Source: Burkholderia singularis (GTDB taxonomy: Bacteria > Pseudomonadota > Gammaproteobacteria > Burkholderiales > Burkholderiaceae). Taken from it: a stretch of 64,000 nucleotides of DNA. Positions within the stretch are counted from its first letter, which is position 1; each line of letters starts with the position of its first letter. The notes under the pieces were generated by a model. That model had not been told where the DNA came from, did no database searches, and saw nothing but the letters and a program-made list of their open reading frames with translations. Positions 27,434 to 37,526 of the stretch are shown in pieces. The position numbers and the translations under genes were made by a program. The DNA is taken from NCBI RefSeq assembly GCF_900176645.1, contig NZ_FXAN01000040.1, positions 62,001-126,000 of the forward strand. Direction: 5' to 3'.

Positions 27434-27811
27434 TCAACCCGTTACCAGGTATCGGGAATTCGTCTCTTTGTGAACAGTACCGGCTTCATGGCCGGACTCC
27501 TGAATAATCAAATCGGCTGCGTTGCCCGTTGCTGCTTTTTGTATTGGAAGATTGCTGGTGTACACCGGCTGTGGGGTGCGCGCGTCTGCATCGAGATCGA
27601 ACTGATATCGATGTCGGCTTTTGCTGAAACCGATTGGCCTGGAGCTTGAAATGGAGCGCGCTGCTATCGGCGATGGCTTGCGCAAGTAGGGCCACCAGCT
27701 GCGTTCGCGATCGATGCCGGCGCATAGAATTTGTACTGCCGTCGTGGGGCGGGGCTGCGATCGTCGCGCAGTTCCTCCCCCGCTTGTACTTGATTTGAGC
27801 CGGCCGAGCGA
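27434..27811. other. Unassigned spacer with decayed-looking short frames
   Basis: GC content returns to background. An 83-codon minus-strand frame (27434-27685) and a short AGGAG-preceded frame of 15 residues (27442-27489) are visible but match nothing I know. Possibly the remnant of a gene between the cluster and the siderophore-interacting protein. Confidence 0.3.
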
Positions 27812-28555
27812 TCAATCTCGGTCGCGATGATCGGCCTCGCCTAATTTCCAATAGCCCTGCGAGCGTATTGCGCCGCGCGCAAATGCCCGGTCTTTCATCA
27901 GATGGTCGCGCACGTCTCGTACCATCGACGATTCACCGGCTACCCAAACGCGGTGCTCGATCGGGTCGAGCGCAAGTGTGCGCACGAATGCTGCGATTTG
28001 CCCGCTTGTGCCCGGCGCTTGGCGCCCCGAATGGAGCCAATGAGCTGTCACGGGTGCGCGGCACTTCAGCATCTGCTCCTCGCGTGCGTCGTTGACCTCG
28101 ATGATGATACGCACGCTGGACGATGTGGGCAGCCGCGACAGGATCGAGGCGGCTGCCGGCAACGCGGTGGCATCGGCGATCAACGTGAAATGCATTGCAT
28201 GCGCATCGATTTCGTAACCGCCGCGCGGACCCGCCACCTCGATCGTCTCGCCGAGCCGCGCATTAACCGCCCATCTCGTCGCGGGCCCTTCGTCGCCGTG
28301 CAGAACGAGATCGATATCCATCCGGCCGGCAGTGGCATCGAAATCGCGGATCGTGTATGCGCGGCCGATCTTGCCGTCGTGGTCGGTCGGCACGAACAGC
28401 TTCACCCATTGCGCGGGCAGATAGACTTCCATCGTGCGCAACCCTTCGCCGATGATAGAAATGCGACGCATACACGGAGTGACGTCACGAATTTGCACAA
28501 CCTCGACGGGTACGAGCGTGCGGTTTTTTTGCTTGAAAGACGTGAAGGCGTTCAT
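27812..28555 (-). CDS. Siderophore-interacting protein (FAD-dependent ferric-siderophore reductase)
   Basis: A 247-residue SIP/ViuB-family protein: an FAD-binding barrel with RAYTIRDFDATAGRMDIDLV and an NAD(P)H-binding domain ending MKDRAFARGAIRSQGYWKLG, the family's signature C-terminus. These enzymes reduce Fe(III) held by siderophores in the cytosol to release iron. It starts 23 bases after the emrB stop and is probably the last gene of the efflux operon. An iron reductase with an efflux pump suggests the exported compound, or one taken back up, is an iron chelator (inference). Confidence 0.88.
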   Translation of the reverse strand: MNAFTSFKQKNRTLVPVEVVQIRDVTPCMRRISIIGEGLRTMEVYLPAQWVKLFVPTDHDGKIGRAYTIRDFDATAGRMDIDLVLHGDEGPATRWAVNARLGETIEVAGPRGGYEIDAHAMHFTLIADATALPAAASILSRLPTSSSVRIIIEVNDAREEQMLKCRAPVTAHWLHSGRQAPGTSGQIAAFVRTLALDPIEHRVWVAGESSMVRDVRDHLMKDRAFARGAIRSQGYWKLGEADHRDRD

Positions 28556-28578
28556 GGGAGGCTAGTGAGATCGTAAAT

Positions 28579-30135
28579 TCAGGCGGTTTTTTTCGGCATG
28601 CGCGCGAGCCAAACGATCGCGAGCGCAGCGAGGAAGGCAAACGTCGAAAAATAGAAAAAATCGTTGAGTGACAACATGTGGGCCTGCAAATCGAGTTGAC
28701 GGTTGATCACGCCCCACGCCTGATCCTCGCTGAAGCCGCCGCGTTTCAATTCCGCCACGTTTGCGGCCGTCTGATCGTTGAGGGCGTTGAGCGTGCGCAC
28801 GAGGTAGGTTTGGTGAAAGCGTGCACGCTGATCCCAGAAGGTTTGCGCGAGCGATGCGATGAGGCTGCCCGACATCATCCGGATCGCCGTTTGCAGCCCC
28901 GAGGCTGCTGCGATCTTCTCCGGCGGCACGCCGACGAGCGACAAGCTGACAAGCGGGGTCAAAAAGAAGCCGATCCCGATGCCTTGCGCCAAGCACAGCA
29001 GCGCAACCGTTCCGGCGTCGACGTCAGTCGTCATGGTCGAACGCCACCAGGCCACGCCCGCCCATGCGATGAAGGCAAGGCTCGCGAAGAACCGCGCATC
29101 GACGCGCCTTACCCACTTGCCTAGAAACGGCGCAAGCAGGATTCCGAAGACGCCCATCGGTGCGGTGACCAGGCCGGCCCAAGTCGAGCTGTAGCCGAGA
29201 TTGGTTTGTAGCCACAGCGGCACGAGCACGAGCGCGGCGAAGTACAGCCCGAAGCCGGCTGCGACGGCGATCGTGCCGACGGCGAAGTTTCGGTGCTTGA
29301 ACAGCCGCAGATCGATGATCGGATGCGGATCGCCAAGCTCCCAGATTACAAGGACCACGAGGCCCAGAACGGCTGCGATGGCCGTTGCGCAGATAAAGGG
29401 CGATGCAAACCAGTCGAGCGTGCGGCCGCGATCCAGCGTCACTTGCAGGCAGCCAATTCCAATCGCGATCAAGAGCAGACCGATGATGTCGACCGGTAGT
29501 TTGACGGTCGGCGTGTCATGCCCGCGCAGCAACATCGTGATTGTTGCGATTACGAAGATGCCGACCGGCGCGTTGACGAGGAAGATCCACGGCCAACTGT
29601 ATTCATCAGTGATCCAGCCGCCGAGCATGGGACCGACCACGGGGCCGGCCATATTCGTCATCGCCCACATCGCAACAGCGAGCGCTTGCTTATCACGCGG
29701 GAAGACGGCCACGAGCAAGGCCTGAGAAAGCGGCACGATCGGCCCCGATACCGCGCCTTGCAGCACGCGCGCGGCGAGCAGTGTCTCGAACGTCGGAGCA
29801 AGGCCGCAGAGCACCGAGGCGAGCGTGAACGCGGCGAGCGACGCCACGAACAGCTTCACTTGACCGAAGCGCCGGCCGAGCCAGCCTGTCAGCGGAATGC
29901 AGACAGCGTTCGCGATCGCGAACGACGTGATGATCCATTCGCCTTCGTCCGAGCTTACGCCGACATTGCCGGAAATCGTCGGCACCGATACGTTTGCGAT
30001 CGTGATGTCGACAACGGCCATGAACGAGGCGAGGCCGAGCGCGAGCGTGGCAAGGATCAGTGTCGAACCCGATAGCGGCGCAATGGACTGCTTGGCGGCC
30101 GGCCCGGCCGCGGCCGGTTGAGCGGCGGCCGACAT
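28579..30135 (-). CDS. emrB: DHA2-family multidrug MFS transporter (EmrB type)
   Basis: A 518-residue transporter with 14 predicted helices. LASFMAVVDITIANVSVPTI is the helix-1 signature of the DHA2 family, GWLGRRFGQVKLF the helix 2-3 loop, and GPIVPLSQALL with GPVVGPMLGGWI the antiporter motif region. It exports substrates through the EmrA adaptor and the outer-membrane channel encoded upstream, using the proton gradient. Its ATG overlaps the emrA stop by one base. Some longer upstream frame exists but is the shadow of emrA. Confidence 0.92.
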   Translation of the reverse strand: MSAAAQPAAAGPAAKQSIAPLSGSTLILATLALGLASFMAVVDITIANVSVPTISGNVGVSSDEGEWIITSFAIANAVCIPLTGWLGRRFGQVKLFVASLAAFTLASVLCGLAPTFETLLAARVLQGAVSGPIVPLSQALLVAVFPRDKQALAVAMWAMTNMAGPVVGPMLGGWITDEYSWPWIFLVNAPVGIFVIATITMLLRGHDTPTVKLPVDIIGLLLIAIGIGCLQVTLDRGRTLDWFASPFICATAIAAVLGLVVLVIWELGDPHPIIDLRLFKHRNFAVGTIAVAAGFGLYFAALVLVPLWLQTNLGYSSTWAGLVTAPMGVFGILLAPFLGKWVRRVDARFFASLAFIAWAGVAWWRSTMTTDVDAGTVALLCLAQGIGIGFFLTPLVSLSLVGVPPEKIAAASGLQTAIRMMSGSLIASLAQTFWDQRARFHQTYLVRTLNALNDQTAANVAELKRGGFSEDQAWGVINRQLDLQAHMLSLNDFFYFSTFAFLAALAIVWLARMPKKTA

Positions 30136-31301
30136 CACTTCGCCCCCATGTTTGCGGCGATGATCTCGCGCACGCGCACTTCGGCTTGCGCCTGCTGCGC
30201 CGCGTAAATCGCTGCTGCATCGTCGACTTGCGGGTGACGCGCTGCGGCCGCCGCGGGGTCGCATTTGTCGGCGATCACTTCTGCCTCGACCGACATGCCG
30301 ATGCGCAACGGATGCGCGGCCAGATCCTTCGGATCGATCAACACGCGCACGGGTACGCGCTGGACGACCTTGATCCAGTTGCCGGTTGCGTTTTGCGCGG
30401 GCAGCAGTGCGAAGCTTGCTCCGGTGCCGGCCTCGATATCGGCGACGACGCCATGATATTTGACCGATTTGCCGTAGATGTCAGCCGTGATGGTTGCTTT
30501 CTGGCCTGGGCATACGCCCTTGAGCTGCACTTCCTTGAAGTTCGCGTCCACCCATAGATGGTTGAGCGGTACGACCGACATCAGCTTGTCGCCGGGCGCA
30601 ATGCGTTTGCCCAACTGCACGGCACGCTGCGCAACCATGCCCGAGACAGGTGCGAGCACGACACTGCGAGCCAGGGCGAGTTCGGCGGCGCGCACGCGTT
30701 GCGCGGCGGATTGCACGGCGGGGTGCGATTCGATCGTCGAGCCGTCGATTTGCGCGCGCGCCTGCACGAGCTGTTGCTGAGCCGAGTCGAGCGCTGCTTG
30801 CGCGGCGCGCACGGCGACTTCGGCATGCCGCACGTCTTCGCCCGTCACCGCGCCGGCCGATGCGATCGCCCGCCTTGCGGCAAGGTCGGCTTGTGCTTTG
30901 TCGAGTTCGGCACGGCGCAGTTTCACGTCCGCATCGTAGCGTGCGTCAGCTGCGTACATGCCGCGCACGGCGCGCACTGCCTGGGCGAGCTGCGCTTCGG
31001 CGGCACTCAGCTCGATGCGCGCATCGGCCGAATCGATCTCGACGAGTGGTGCGCCCGCCGTGACGCGATCGGTGTTGTCGGCGAGGATGCGCGTTACCGT
31101 GCCGCTTACCTGCGGCGTGATTTGTACGACGCGGCCGCCGACATACGCGTCGTCGGTCGTGCGCGCGGCGCCGTTCGACAGCGCATCCCATGCGAACCAT
31201 GCTCCGCCTGCGATCAGGACGGCCACGGCGATGACGGTCAGGCGCTTTTTGCGCTGGACGGTGCGCTGTTCAACTGTTTGGGCTTGGGTGGTATCACTCA
31301 T
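30135..31301 (-). CDS. emrA: EmrA-type membrane fusion protein (HlyD family)
   Basis: A 388-residue adaptor: a cytosolic N-terminus, one membrane helix (KRLTVIAVAVLIAGGAWFAW), a biotinyl-lipoyl-like half (VVQITPQVSGTVTRILADNT), a coiled-coil hairpin around residues 100-210, and the beta-barrel domain (VVPLNHLWVDANFKEVQLKG). It bridges EmrB to the outer-membrane channel. The start at 31301 lies within the 3' end of the outer-membrane gene (8-base overlap), showing tight coupling. Confidence 0.92.
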   Translation of the reverse strand: MSDTTQAQTVEQRTVQRKKRLTVIAVAVLIAGGAWFAWDALSNGAARTTDDAYVGGRVVQITPQVSGTVTRILADNTDRVTAGAPLVEIDSADARIELSAAEAQLAQAVRAVRGMYAADARYDADVKLRRAELDKAQADLAARRAIASAGAVTGEDVRHAEVAVRAAQAALDSAQQQLVQARAQIDGSTIESHPAVQSAAQRVRAAELALARSVVLAPVSGMVAQRAVQLGKRIAPGDKLMSVVPLNHLWVDANFKEVQLKGVCPGQKATITADIYGKSVKYHGVVADIEAGTGASFALLPAQNATGNWIKVVQRVPVRVLIDPKDLAAHPLRIGMSVEAEVIADKCDPAAAAARHPQVDDAAAIYAAQQAQAEVRVREIIAANMGAK

Positions 31302-32811
31302 GGTCGATCGATGTGGTCGTATGGTCGGAATGGGGGCGGGACGGGCTCCAGGCACCGCCGAGCGCGCGAATCAACGCAGTCTGCGCAAGCGCGATGCGCG
31401 CATCCTGCTCGGCCACGCGGCGCTCGGAGAGCAGCAGCGCCGTCTCGGTCGCGATGCGGTCGAGCTTGCTCGAGAGGCCTTGCCGTTCGCGCTCCTGTTG
31501 CAGTCCGACCACGCGCTGCCAATGCGCGAGCGCTTCGTCGGCATCGAGCTTGCGCGCATGCTCGGCGCGCAGCGTCACGATGCCGTCGGCTACTTGCGAA
31601 AGCGCTGTCGCAACGGTCTGGTTGTAAATGCTCACGGCTGCGTCGTACTGGGCCGTGCGGCGCTTCAGGTTGCTTTGCAGCAAGCCGCCTTCGAAAATCG
31701 GCAGCGTGATTGCCGGGCCGAAACCGAGGGCCGTGCTGCCCGGGCGCAATAGTTGGCCGACGTCGAGGCTCTTGAAGCCCGCGAACGCCATCAGGTCGAT
31801 GTCGGGATAAAACGCAGCCTTCGCGACGCCGATTTCATGCATCGCAGCCTCCACGTTCGCGCGCGCGACGGTGAGATCCGGCCGGTAGCCGAGCAGTGTG
31901 GCCGGGATCGGCGAAAGCGGTGCGGGGTCGGCCAAGTTCGCGAGTGCAGGCCGTGCGAGCTGTTCGCCGAACGCCGGGCCTTCGCCCGCGAGCGCGGCAA
32001 GCTGATTGCGGCGCCGCGCGATTTCGCCGGTGAGCCGCTGAATCTCGCTGCGCGTCTCGGTGATGGCTTCGCGTGCCTGTACGGCGTCGATGTCGGTGGC
32101 GAGCCCCGATTTCGCGCGCAGCTTCAGCAGATCGACCACGCCGTGGCGGCGCGATAGGGCGTTTGTCGCGATGTCGCGCACCTTATAGGCGATATCGAGG
32201 CCGACGTAAGCTTCGACGATCGCCGTCTGTAACAGCAGGCGCGCGTCGGCCTGCTCGGCTTGCGCGGCGCGCAGCCGCTCCTGGGCCGCGGCCTTCGCTT
32301 CGCGACGCTTACCCCAGAAGTCGAGCCGGTACTGCGCGTCGAGCGTCAGGCGGCCTTCGCTGCCGCCTCTGCCCGCGTATTGCGACGAATAGGTGTAGTG
32401 ATCGGGAAAATGCTCGACGAGGGCACCGCCGTTGCCATTCAGCGACGGCAGATCGCCCGACGACACGGCGCCAAGCTCGGCCTGCGCTTGTTCGACGCGT
32501 GCCACCGCGAGCGTCATGCTCGGCGCCGATTGGGTGGCGCGAGCGATCAGCGTGTCGAGTTGCGGATCGCCGTAGGCTTTCCACCAGCCTGCGGTATCGA
32601 TGGCCTGAGCCGCGCGGGCGGCGCGTGCCGCTTCGCTGATGTTCGCGCCCGCGTCCCTTTCACCGGGTGCAACGAGCGTCGTGCGTGGGGTAATGTCAGC
32701 AGCGCAGCCGGACAGCGACGCGACTGCCGCGCCGACGATCATGGCGGCCGCCCGGTGCGCCAGCGTGCGCTTGGGTTCCGGGCCCTCCCGAAGCGATACT
32801 TCGCCAACCAT
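31294..32811 (-). CDS. NodT-type outer-membrane efflux lipoprotein
   Basis: A 505-residue TolC-like outer-membrane factor. A lipobox (VASLSGC) marks it as a lipoprotein. The two internal repeats of the OEP family follow, with GWWKAYGDPQLDTLIARATQ at the start and LDAQYRLDFWGKRREAKAAA near the middle. Start at 32811 is supported by GGAG six bases upstream. First gene of the tripartite pump operon, divergent from a LysR regulator. Confidence 0.92.
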   Translation of the reverse strand: MVGEVSLREGPEPKRTLAHRAAAMIVGAAVASLSGCAADITPRTTLVAPGERDAGANISEAARAARAAQAIDTAGWWKAYGDPQLDTLIARATQSAPSMTLAVARVEQAQAELGAVSSGDLPSLNGNGGALVEHFPDHYTYSSQYAGRGGSEGRLTLDAQYRLDFWGKRREAKAAAQERLRAAQAEQADARLLLQTAIVEAYVGLDIAYKVRDIATNALSRRHGVVDLLKLRAKSGLATDIDAVQAREAITETRSEIQRLTGEIARRRNQLAALAGEGPAFGEQLARPALANLADPAPLSPIPATLLGYRPDLTVARANVEAAMHEIGVAKAAFYPDIDLMAFAGFKSLDVGQLLRPGSTALGFGPAITLPIFEGGLLQSNLKRRTAQYDAAVSIYNQTVATALSQVADGIVTLRAEHARKLDADEALAHWQRVVGLQQERERQGLSSKLDRIATETALLLSERRVAEQDARIALAQTALIRALGGAWSPSRPHSDHTTTSIDHE

Positions 32812-33038
32812 TGGTGACTCCGTTCTATTGAATTTCGATTTACGTTCCGGAGGTTAGCGACGGCGTTGATTTTCAGAAATGATCTACGACGAAAACATAC
32901 TTTTCAGTTATCGCAAGTCAAGTTCGTGCTACGGTTCTCTTCACGACAATTGGCACGCCGCGCCTTCGCCACGATCGCGGCGTTCACCCGTCCGGCCGAG
33001 CCGGGCGGTTCGAGGAAACGATTTCGATCCTAAAAGGC
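32812..33038. promoter_or_regulatory. Divergent promoter region, efflux operon / lysR
   Basis: 227 bases between divergent genes, AT-richer at 32870-32940. A LysR-type site is expected here, but I cannot point to a convincing T-N11-A dyad. Confidence 0.4.
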
Positions 33039-33938
33039 ATGCAACAACCACTTGATCTGAATCTGCTGATCGCCCTCGATGCGCTCTTGACCGAGGGCAG
33101 CGTGACGGGCGCGGCCGAACGGATGAATCTCAGCGTGCCGACGATGAGCCGCACGCTGAACAAGATTCGCGAAATGATCGGCGATCCGATTTTCGTGCGC
33201 GCGGGCCGCGTACTGGTGCCGACGCCGCGCGCGTTGGCGCTGCGCAAGGGGACGCGCGAAATCGTCGAGCGGGCGCGCGCGCTGCTGCAGGACGGCGAGA
33301 CGTTCGATCTACGGCAATTGACGCGCACCTTCACGATTCGCGCCGACGACGGCTTCGTAAGCAGTTTCGGCCCGGTGCTGCTGATGTTGCTGATGGAAGC
33401 GGCGCCAAACGTGCAGCTGCGCTTCAAGGCGCAAGGCCAGCAAGACGTCGAGTCGCTGCGCGAGGGTTTGATCGATCTCGATGTCGGCGTGATTGCCGAT
33501 ATTGGGCCCGAGATCGTCCGTCAGGCGTTGTTTCGCGACCGCTTCGTTGCGGCGTTTCGCGTCGGGCATCCGCTCGAGCAAGCCGAGACGATCACGCCGG
33601 AACTCTTTTGCCGTTATCAGCACGTGACGGTTTCGCGGCGCGGCCGCACGACGGGGCCCGTCGACGACATGCTCCATGTGCTGGGCCATTCGCGGCGCGT
33701 GACCGTCGTGACGCCGACGTTCGCGGAGGCGCTGGCGGTCGCGCGGGAGACCGATCTGGTCGCCTGCGTCGCGGAGCGGCTCACGCAAACCGCCCGGCAC
33801 GGCATGCGTACGCGCGAACTGCCGGTGGCGACACCGCCGGTGCTGATCTCGCAGGCATGGCATCCGCGCTTTGGTACGGACCCCGCCAACCGTGCATTGC
33901 GCAGCCTTCTCAAGCAGGCATGCGAGCTTCCGGCTTGA
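33039..33938 (+). CDS. LysR-family transcriptional regulator
   Basis: A 299-residue LysR protein. The N-terminal winged helix (GSVTGAAERMNLSVPTMSRT, LNKIREMIGDPIFVRAGRVL) resembles NodD/PqsR-like or toxoflavin ToxR-like members. A two-lobe ligand domain follows. It is transcribed divergently from the NodT-EmrA-EmrB-SIP operon and probably activates it in response to the exported compound. Confidence 0.92.
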   Translation: MQQPLDLNLLIALDALLTEGSVTGAAERMNLSVPTMSRTLNKIREMIGDPIFVRAGRVLVPTPRALALRKGTREIVERARALLQDGETFDLRQLTRTFTIRADDGFVSSFGPVLLMLLMEAAPNVQLRFKAQGQQDVESLREGLIDLDVGVIADIGPEIVRQALFRDRFVAAFRVGHPLEQAETITPELFCRYQHVTVSRRGRTTGPVDDMLHVLGHSRRVTVVTPTFAEALAVARETDLVACVAERLTQTARHGMRTRELPVATPPVLISQAWHPRFGTDPANRALRSLLKQACELPA

Positions 33939-34214
33939 TGCCTGCCGAAGCAGGGTTGGCCGCCGCATTCCTTGTATTGATGCGCAGTTGTCGAAATAGG
34001 GAGCGCCTGGGGCTTCCGGTCTTGCAGTGAGCTGGGCTGCTCCGCTGTTCGGTGTGCGCGGCAAATGCTTGTGGCCATCCGTTTGGGCCGGATGGCGTGA
34101 CCAGGCCGGCTGTCGTCGCAGCGCGGCGGCGCCGGATGCTGCTTCGTGCGTGCCGGTTGCTTGGCAGAGCGGCGAACGCGGCGGATGGTGTGCCGCCGTT
34201 CACGGCATGCCGGA

Positions 34215-35183
34215 TCAGCCGTCGCGTGCGCCGCCTAGCGTTGCTGACGGCAGCTCGCCGAACCGCTCGCGATAGGCATTGGCGAAACGGCCGAGATGCG
34301 TGAATCCGCAATCGAGCGCGATTTCGGCGATCCGCCGGTTGGCCGGCGCCGAGTGCAGCAGCCATTCGCGAGCGTGATCGAGACGAACCTGGCGCAGATA
34401 CTGCATCGGGCTCGTGCCGCAAAATTGCACGAAGCCGTCCCGCAGCGTGCGTTCGGGGACGCCCGCTGCGCGGGCGATATCCGCGAGCTGCAATGGCTGC
34501 GCGAACTGGGCATCGATGAGTGCCTGCGCGCGCCGAACGAAGCCGGGCGCCGTGCCGGCGCGCCGCGCCGGCACGGCGCAGGGCGGATGGCCGTCGATCA
34601 ACAGGTCGATCAGCAGTTGTTCGAGCCGCGTAGCCACGCGCGGGTTCACGCGCGCGCAGGTGAGTAGCTGCGGCGAGCGTGCGACGAGCGCGAGCTGTTG
34701 CATCCACGCGCTCAGCGACGAGTCGCCGACGCCGATGACCGGCTCGAGCGCCGTCGCCGCGTCGCCGACGCACGCGGCAAGCGCGGCGGCATCGATGCGC
34801 AGCACGAACTGCTCGCAATCAGCCGATAGCTGCGCGGCAAACGGTTCACCGGGCGCGCACAACACGCCGGTGCGGGTGTCGACGTCGAACGTGCGGCCCA
34901 TCGCGCGCACTCGGGCGCGGCCCGTGAGGCAAAACATCAGCAAGTGATAGCCGTCAACTGCATCGACGCGCACCTGCATCGCATCGCCGAACGCGATCGC
35001 GCCGATTCCAAGCCCGCCGAGCCGCACGAAGTCCATATGGGCGGGCCCGGTCGCGGCGCCGCCCGGCAGCAGCGCGTGCGGCTGCATCACGCGCGAGATG
35101 CGCTCGCGCGTTTCGTCGAGATCGCGCGATTCGAACAGCCTGTGCTCGCGCAGCGCGAGCGGCTCGAATGGGATGGGGGACAT
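34215..35183 (-). CDS. andR: AraC/XylS-family regulator of anthranilate dioxygenase
   Basis: A 322-residue AraC/XylS-type regulator. The N-terminal half resembles the AraC_binding_2 domain ([20 protein letters not shown]). The C-terminus carries the two helix-turn-helix motifs ([40 protein letters not shown]). It is divergent from the four and genes, the arrangement I recall for AndR of B. cepacia DBO1, where it activates the operon with anthranilate. The ATG at 35183 gives the normal length; the longer upstream frame has no homology. Confidence 0.88.
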   Translation of the reverse strand: MSPIPFEPLALREHRLFESRDLDETRERISRVMQPHALLPGGAATGPAHMDFVRLGGLGIGAIAFGDAMQVRVDAVDGYHLLMFCLTGRARVRAMGRTFDVDTRTGVLCAPGEPFAAQLSADCEQFVLRIDAAALAACVGDAATALEPVIGVGDSSLSAWMQQLALVARSPQLLTCARVNPRVATRLEQLLIDLLIDGHPPCAVPARRAGTAPGFVRRAQALIDAQFAQPLQLADIARAAGVPERTLRDGFVQFCGTSPMQYLRQVRLDHAREWLLHSAPANRRIAEIALDCGFTHLGRFANAYRERFGELPSATLGGARDG

Positions 35184-35399
35184 GGCCGGTTGCCTCGCAT
35201 GGCGCGCCGGCATCTCGAACGTCGTTCGTCGGCCGGACGGCAAATCTAATGCGCATCGTACCTTGAAAAGCTGCCGAAAGTGGATACTGCACCGCCGCAA
35301 TCGCGCATGGCGCGCATTTTTCGGATAGACGCCGGATTCTGGCTTTTCAAAAATGGATTCCATCGGGTGGCTTGTCGACCGCCTTGACAGGAGACAACG
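35184..35399. promoter_or_regulatory. Divergent promoter region andR / andAc
   Basis: 216 bases expected to contain the AndR activator sites and the andAc promoter. AGGAGA precedes the andAc ATG. I cannot identify the exact AndR repeats by eye. Confidence 0.45.
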
Positions 35400-36677
35400 A
35401 TGGAATTGACCGAATCGCCGGTATCGCTGGTCGATCGCGCCGATTCGTCCGATGTGCGGTTTCCGCACGACGACGGCTCGCGCGTGCCATACAAAGTGTT
35501 CAGCTCGCAGGCCGTGTACGAGCGCGAGCAAGAGCGCATCTTTCGCGGGCCGACATGGAGCTTCGTCGCGCTCGAAGCGGAAATTCCACGTGCGGGCGAC
35601 TTCAAGAGCACGTTTGTCGGCGATACGCCCGTGGTCGTCACGCGCGGCGACGACGGCGCGCTTGCCGCATGGGTGAACCGCTGCGCGCACCGCGGCGCGC
35701 AGATTTGCCGCCGCGCGCGCGGTAACGCAAGCTCACACACGTGCGTCTATCATCAGTGGAGTTTCGACAATCAAGGCAATCTGCTCGGCGTGCCGTTCCG
35801 GCGCGGACAGAAAGGCATGGCGGGGATGCCCGCCGATTTCGATCCGAAGCGTCACGGGCTGCGCAAGCTGCGCGTCGACAGCTATTGCGGGCTCGTGTTC
35901 GCCACATTCAGCGACGAGGTCGCGCCGCTGCCCGACTACCTCGGTGCGCAGATGCGGCCGTGGATCGACCGGATCTTTCATAAGCCGATCGAGTATCTCG
36001 GCTGCACGCGGCAATACTCGAAATCGAACTGGAAACTGTACTTCGAGAATGTGAAGGACCCGTACCACGCGAGCATGCTGCATCTGTTTCATACGACGTT
36101 CAACATCTTTCGAGTCGGGATGAAGGCACGCTCGATTCCGGACGCGGCGCACGGCCTGCACAGCATCATCACGATGACGAAGACGCGCGACGACGAGGAC
36201 ACCGCGCGCGCATACAAGCAGCAGCATATCCGTTCGTTTGACGAAGGATTTTCGCTCGAGGACGATTCGATTCTCGCGCTGGTCTCCGAATACGACGAGG
36301 ATACGACCAATCACATTCAGCCGATCTTTCCGCAACTGGTGATCCAGCAGATCCACAATACGCTAGTCGCACGGCAGCTCTTGCCGAAGGGGCCGAAGAA
36401 CTTCGAGCTGATCTTCCACTTCTTCGGTTATGCGGACGATACTCCCGAGCTGCGCGCGTTGCGGATCAAACAGGCGAATCTCGTCGGGCCGGCGGGCTAC
36501 ATCTCGATGGAGGATACCGAGGCGACCGAACTGGTCCAGCGCGGCACGGTGCGCGATGCGCAAGCGGCTTCGGTGATCGAGATGTCGCGCGGCGATCCGG
36601 ATCAGCAGGACACGGCGATCACCGAGAGCCTGATCCGCAAATTCTGGGTCGGCTACCAAAAGCTGATGGGCTATTGA
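35400..36677 (+). CDS. andAc: Anthranilate 1,2-dioxygenase, large (alpha) subunit
   Basis: A 425-residue Rieske oxygenase alpha subunit. Rieske 2Fe-2S ligands are in RCAHRG (CxH) and CVYHQW (CxxH). The mononuclear iron facial triad begins in [18 protein letters not shown]. It incorporates O2 into anthranilate, giving catechol with loss of CO2 and ammonia. Order andAc-andAd-andAb-andAa and the divergent regulator match the three-component system of B. cepacia DBO1. Good Shine-Dalgarno just upstream. Confidence 0.93.
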   Translation: MELTESPVSLVDRADSSDVRFPHDDGSRVPYKVFSSQAVYEREQERIFRGPTWSFVALEAEIPRAGDFKSTFVGDTPVVVTRGDDGALAAWVNRCAHRGAQICRRARGNASSHTCVYHQWSFDNQGNLLGVPFRRGQKGMAGMPADFDPKRHGLRKLRVDSYCGLVFATFSDEVAPLPDYLGAQMRPWIDRIFHKPIEYLGCTRQYSKSNWKLYFENVKDPYHASMLHLFHTTFNIFRVGMKARSIPDAAHGLHSIITMTKTRDDEDTARAYKQQHIRSFDEGFSLEDDSILALVSEYDEDTTNHIQPIFPQLVIQQIHNTLVARQLLPKGPKNFELIFHFFGYADDTPELRALRIKQANLVGPAGYISMEDTEATELVQRGTVRDAQAASVIEMSRGDPDQQDTAITESLIRKFWVGYQKLMGY

Positions 36678-36690
36678 GCGGGAGGCGAAC

Positions 36691-37176
36691 ATGACGGATC
36701 TCACCGACGACATTCGGCTGTGGCTCGAACTGCGAATGCTGCAGGAGCGCTACGTCGCTGCTCTCGACAACGATCAGCTCGAGCGCTGGCCGGAGTTTTT
36801 CACCGACGATTGCCTGTATGAAATCGTTCCTAAGGAAAACGCGGACCTGGGATTGCCGATCGGCATCGTTCATTGCACAAACCGGCGGATGCTGCGCGAT
36901 CGCGTCGTGTCGCTGCGTCACGCGAATATCTACGATGCGCACACGTACCGGCACATGACGTCGGGGTTCACGATCGTCGGCGAGCGCGACGCTGAAATCG
37001 ACACGCAGAGCAGCTATGTCGTCGTGCAGACGCGCAGCGACGGCGAATCGAACGTCTATCAGGCGGGCAAGTATTGCGACACGGTCGTGCGCACGGCCGC
37101 CGGGCTGCGCTACAAGAAGAAGCGCGTGATTTACGACACGTCTCGCGTGCAGACGCTGCTCGCGACGCCGATCTGA
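36691..37176 (+). CDS. andAd: Anthranilate 1,2-dioxygenase, small (beta) subunit
   Basis: A 161-residue ring-hydroxylating dioxygenase beta subunit of the NTF2-like fold; LQERYVAALDNDQLERWPEF and FTDDCLYEIVPKEN are typical. It has a structural role in the alpha3beta3 oxygenase. It starts 13 bases after andAc. Confidence 0.93.
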   Translation: MTDLTDDIRLWLELRMLQERYVAALDNDQLERWPEFFTDDCLYEIVPKENADLGLPIGIVHCTNRRMLRDRVVSLRHANIYDAHTYRHMTSGFTIVGERDAEIDTQSSYVVVQTRSDGESNVYQAGKYCDTVVRTAAGLRYKKKRVIYDTSRVQTLLATPI

Positions 37177-37196
37177 TCTGACCAGGAGTTCGAAGC

Positions 37197-37526
37197 ATGA
37201 GTAATGAAACCGTCGCCGCATGGCAGCCGCTTGGCGCGCTCGACGAATTCATCGAAGACGAACCGGCGATGCGCGTCGTCGGCAACACGCCGGTGGCCGT
37301 ATTCCGGATTGGCGACGACGTGTTTGCGTTGCACGATCTGTGCACGCACGGGCATGCGCGGTTGTCCGAAGGTTTTGTCGAGGACGGCTGCGTCGAATGT
37401 CCGTTGCATCAGGGGCGTTTCGATATTCGAACCGGTGCGCCGCAATGCCCGCCGGTGACGGCGCCCGTGCGCACGTATCCGATTCGTATCGTCGACGCTC
37501 GGGTGGAGATCCATGTCGACGGCTGA
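37197..37526 (+). CDS. andAb: Anthranilate dioxygenase Rieske ferredoxin
   Basis: A 109-residue Rieske-type ferredoxin. The 2Fe-2S ligands lie in LCTHGHARL (CxH) and CPLHQGRFD (CxxH). It passes electrons from the reductase AndAa to the oxygenase. It overlaps andAa by 14 bases. Confidence 0.93.
   Translation: MSNETVAAWQPLGALDEFIEDEPAMRVVGNTPVAVFRIGDDVFALHDLCTHGHARLSEGFVEDGCVECPLHQGRFDIRTGAPQCPPVTAPVRTYPIRIVDARVEIHVDG

Noticed and set aside
25322-28555. Standard 4-hydroxyphenylacetate catabolic operon
   Set aside because: Only an HpaB-like oxygenase is present. HpaC and ring-cleavage genes are missing, and the flavoprotein at 27812 is a siderophore-interacting protein rather than a short-chain flavin reductase.
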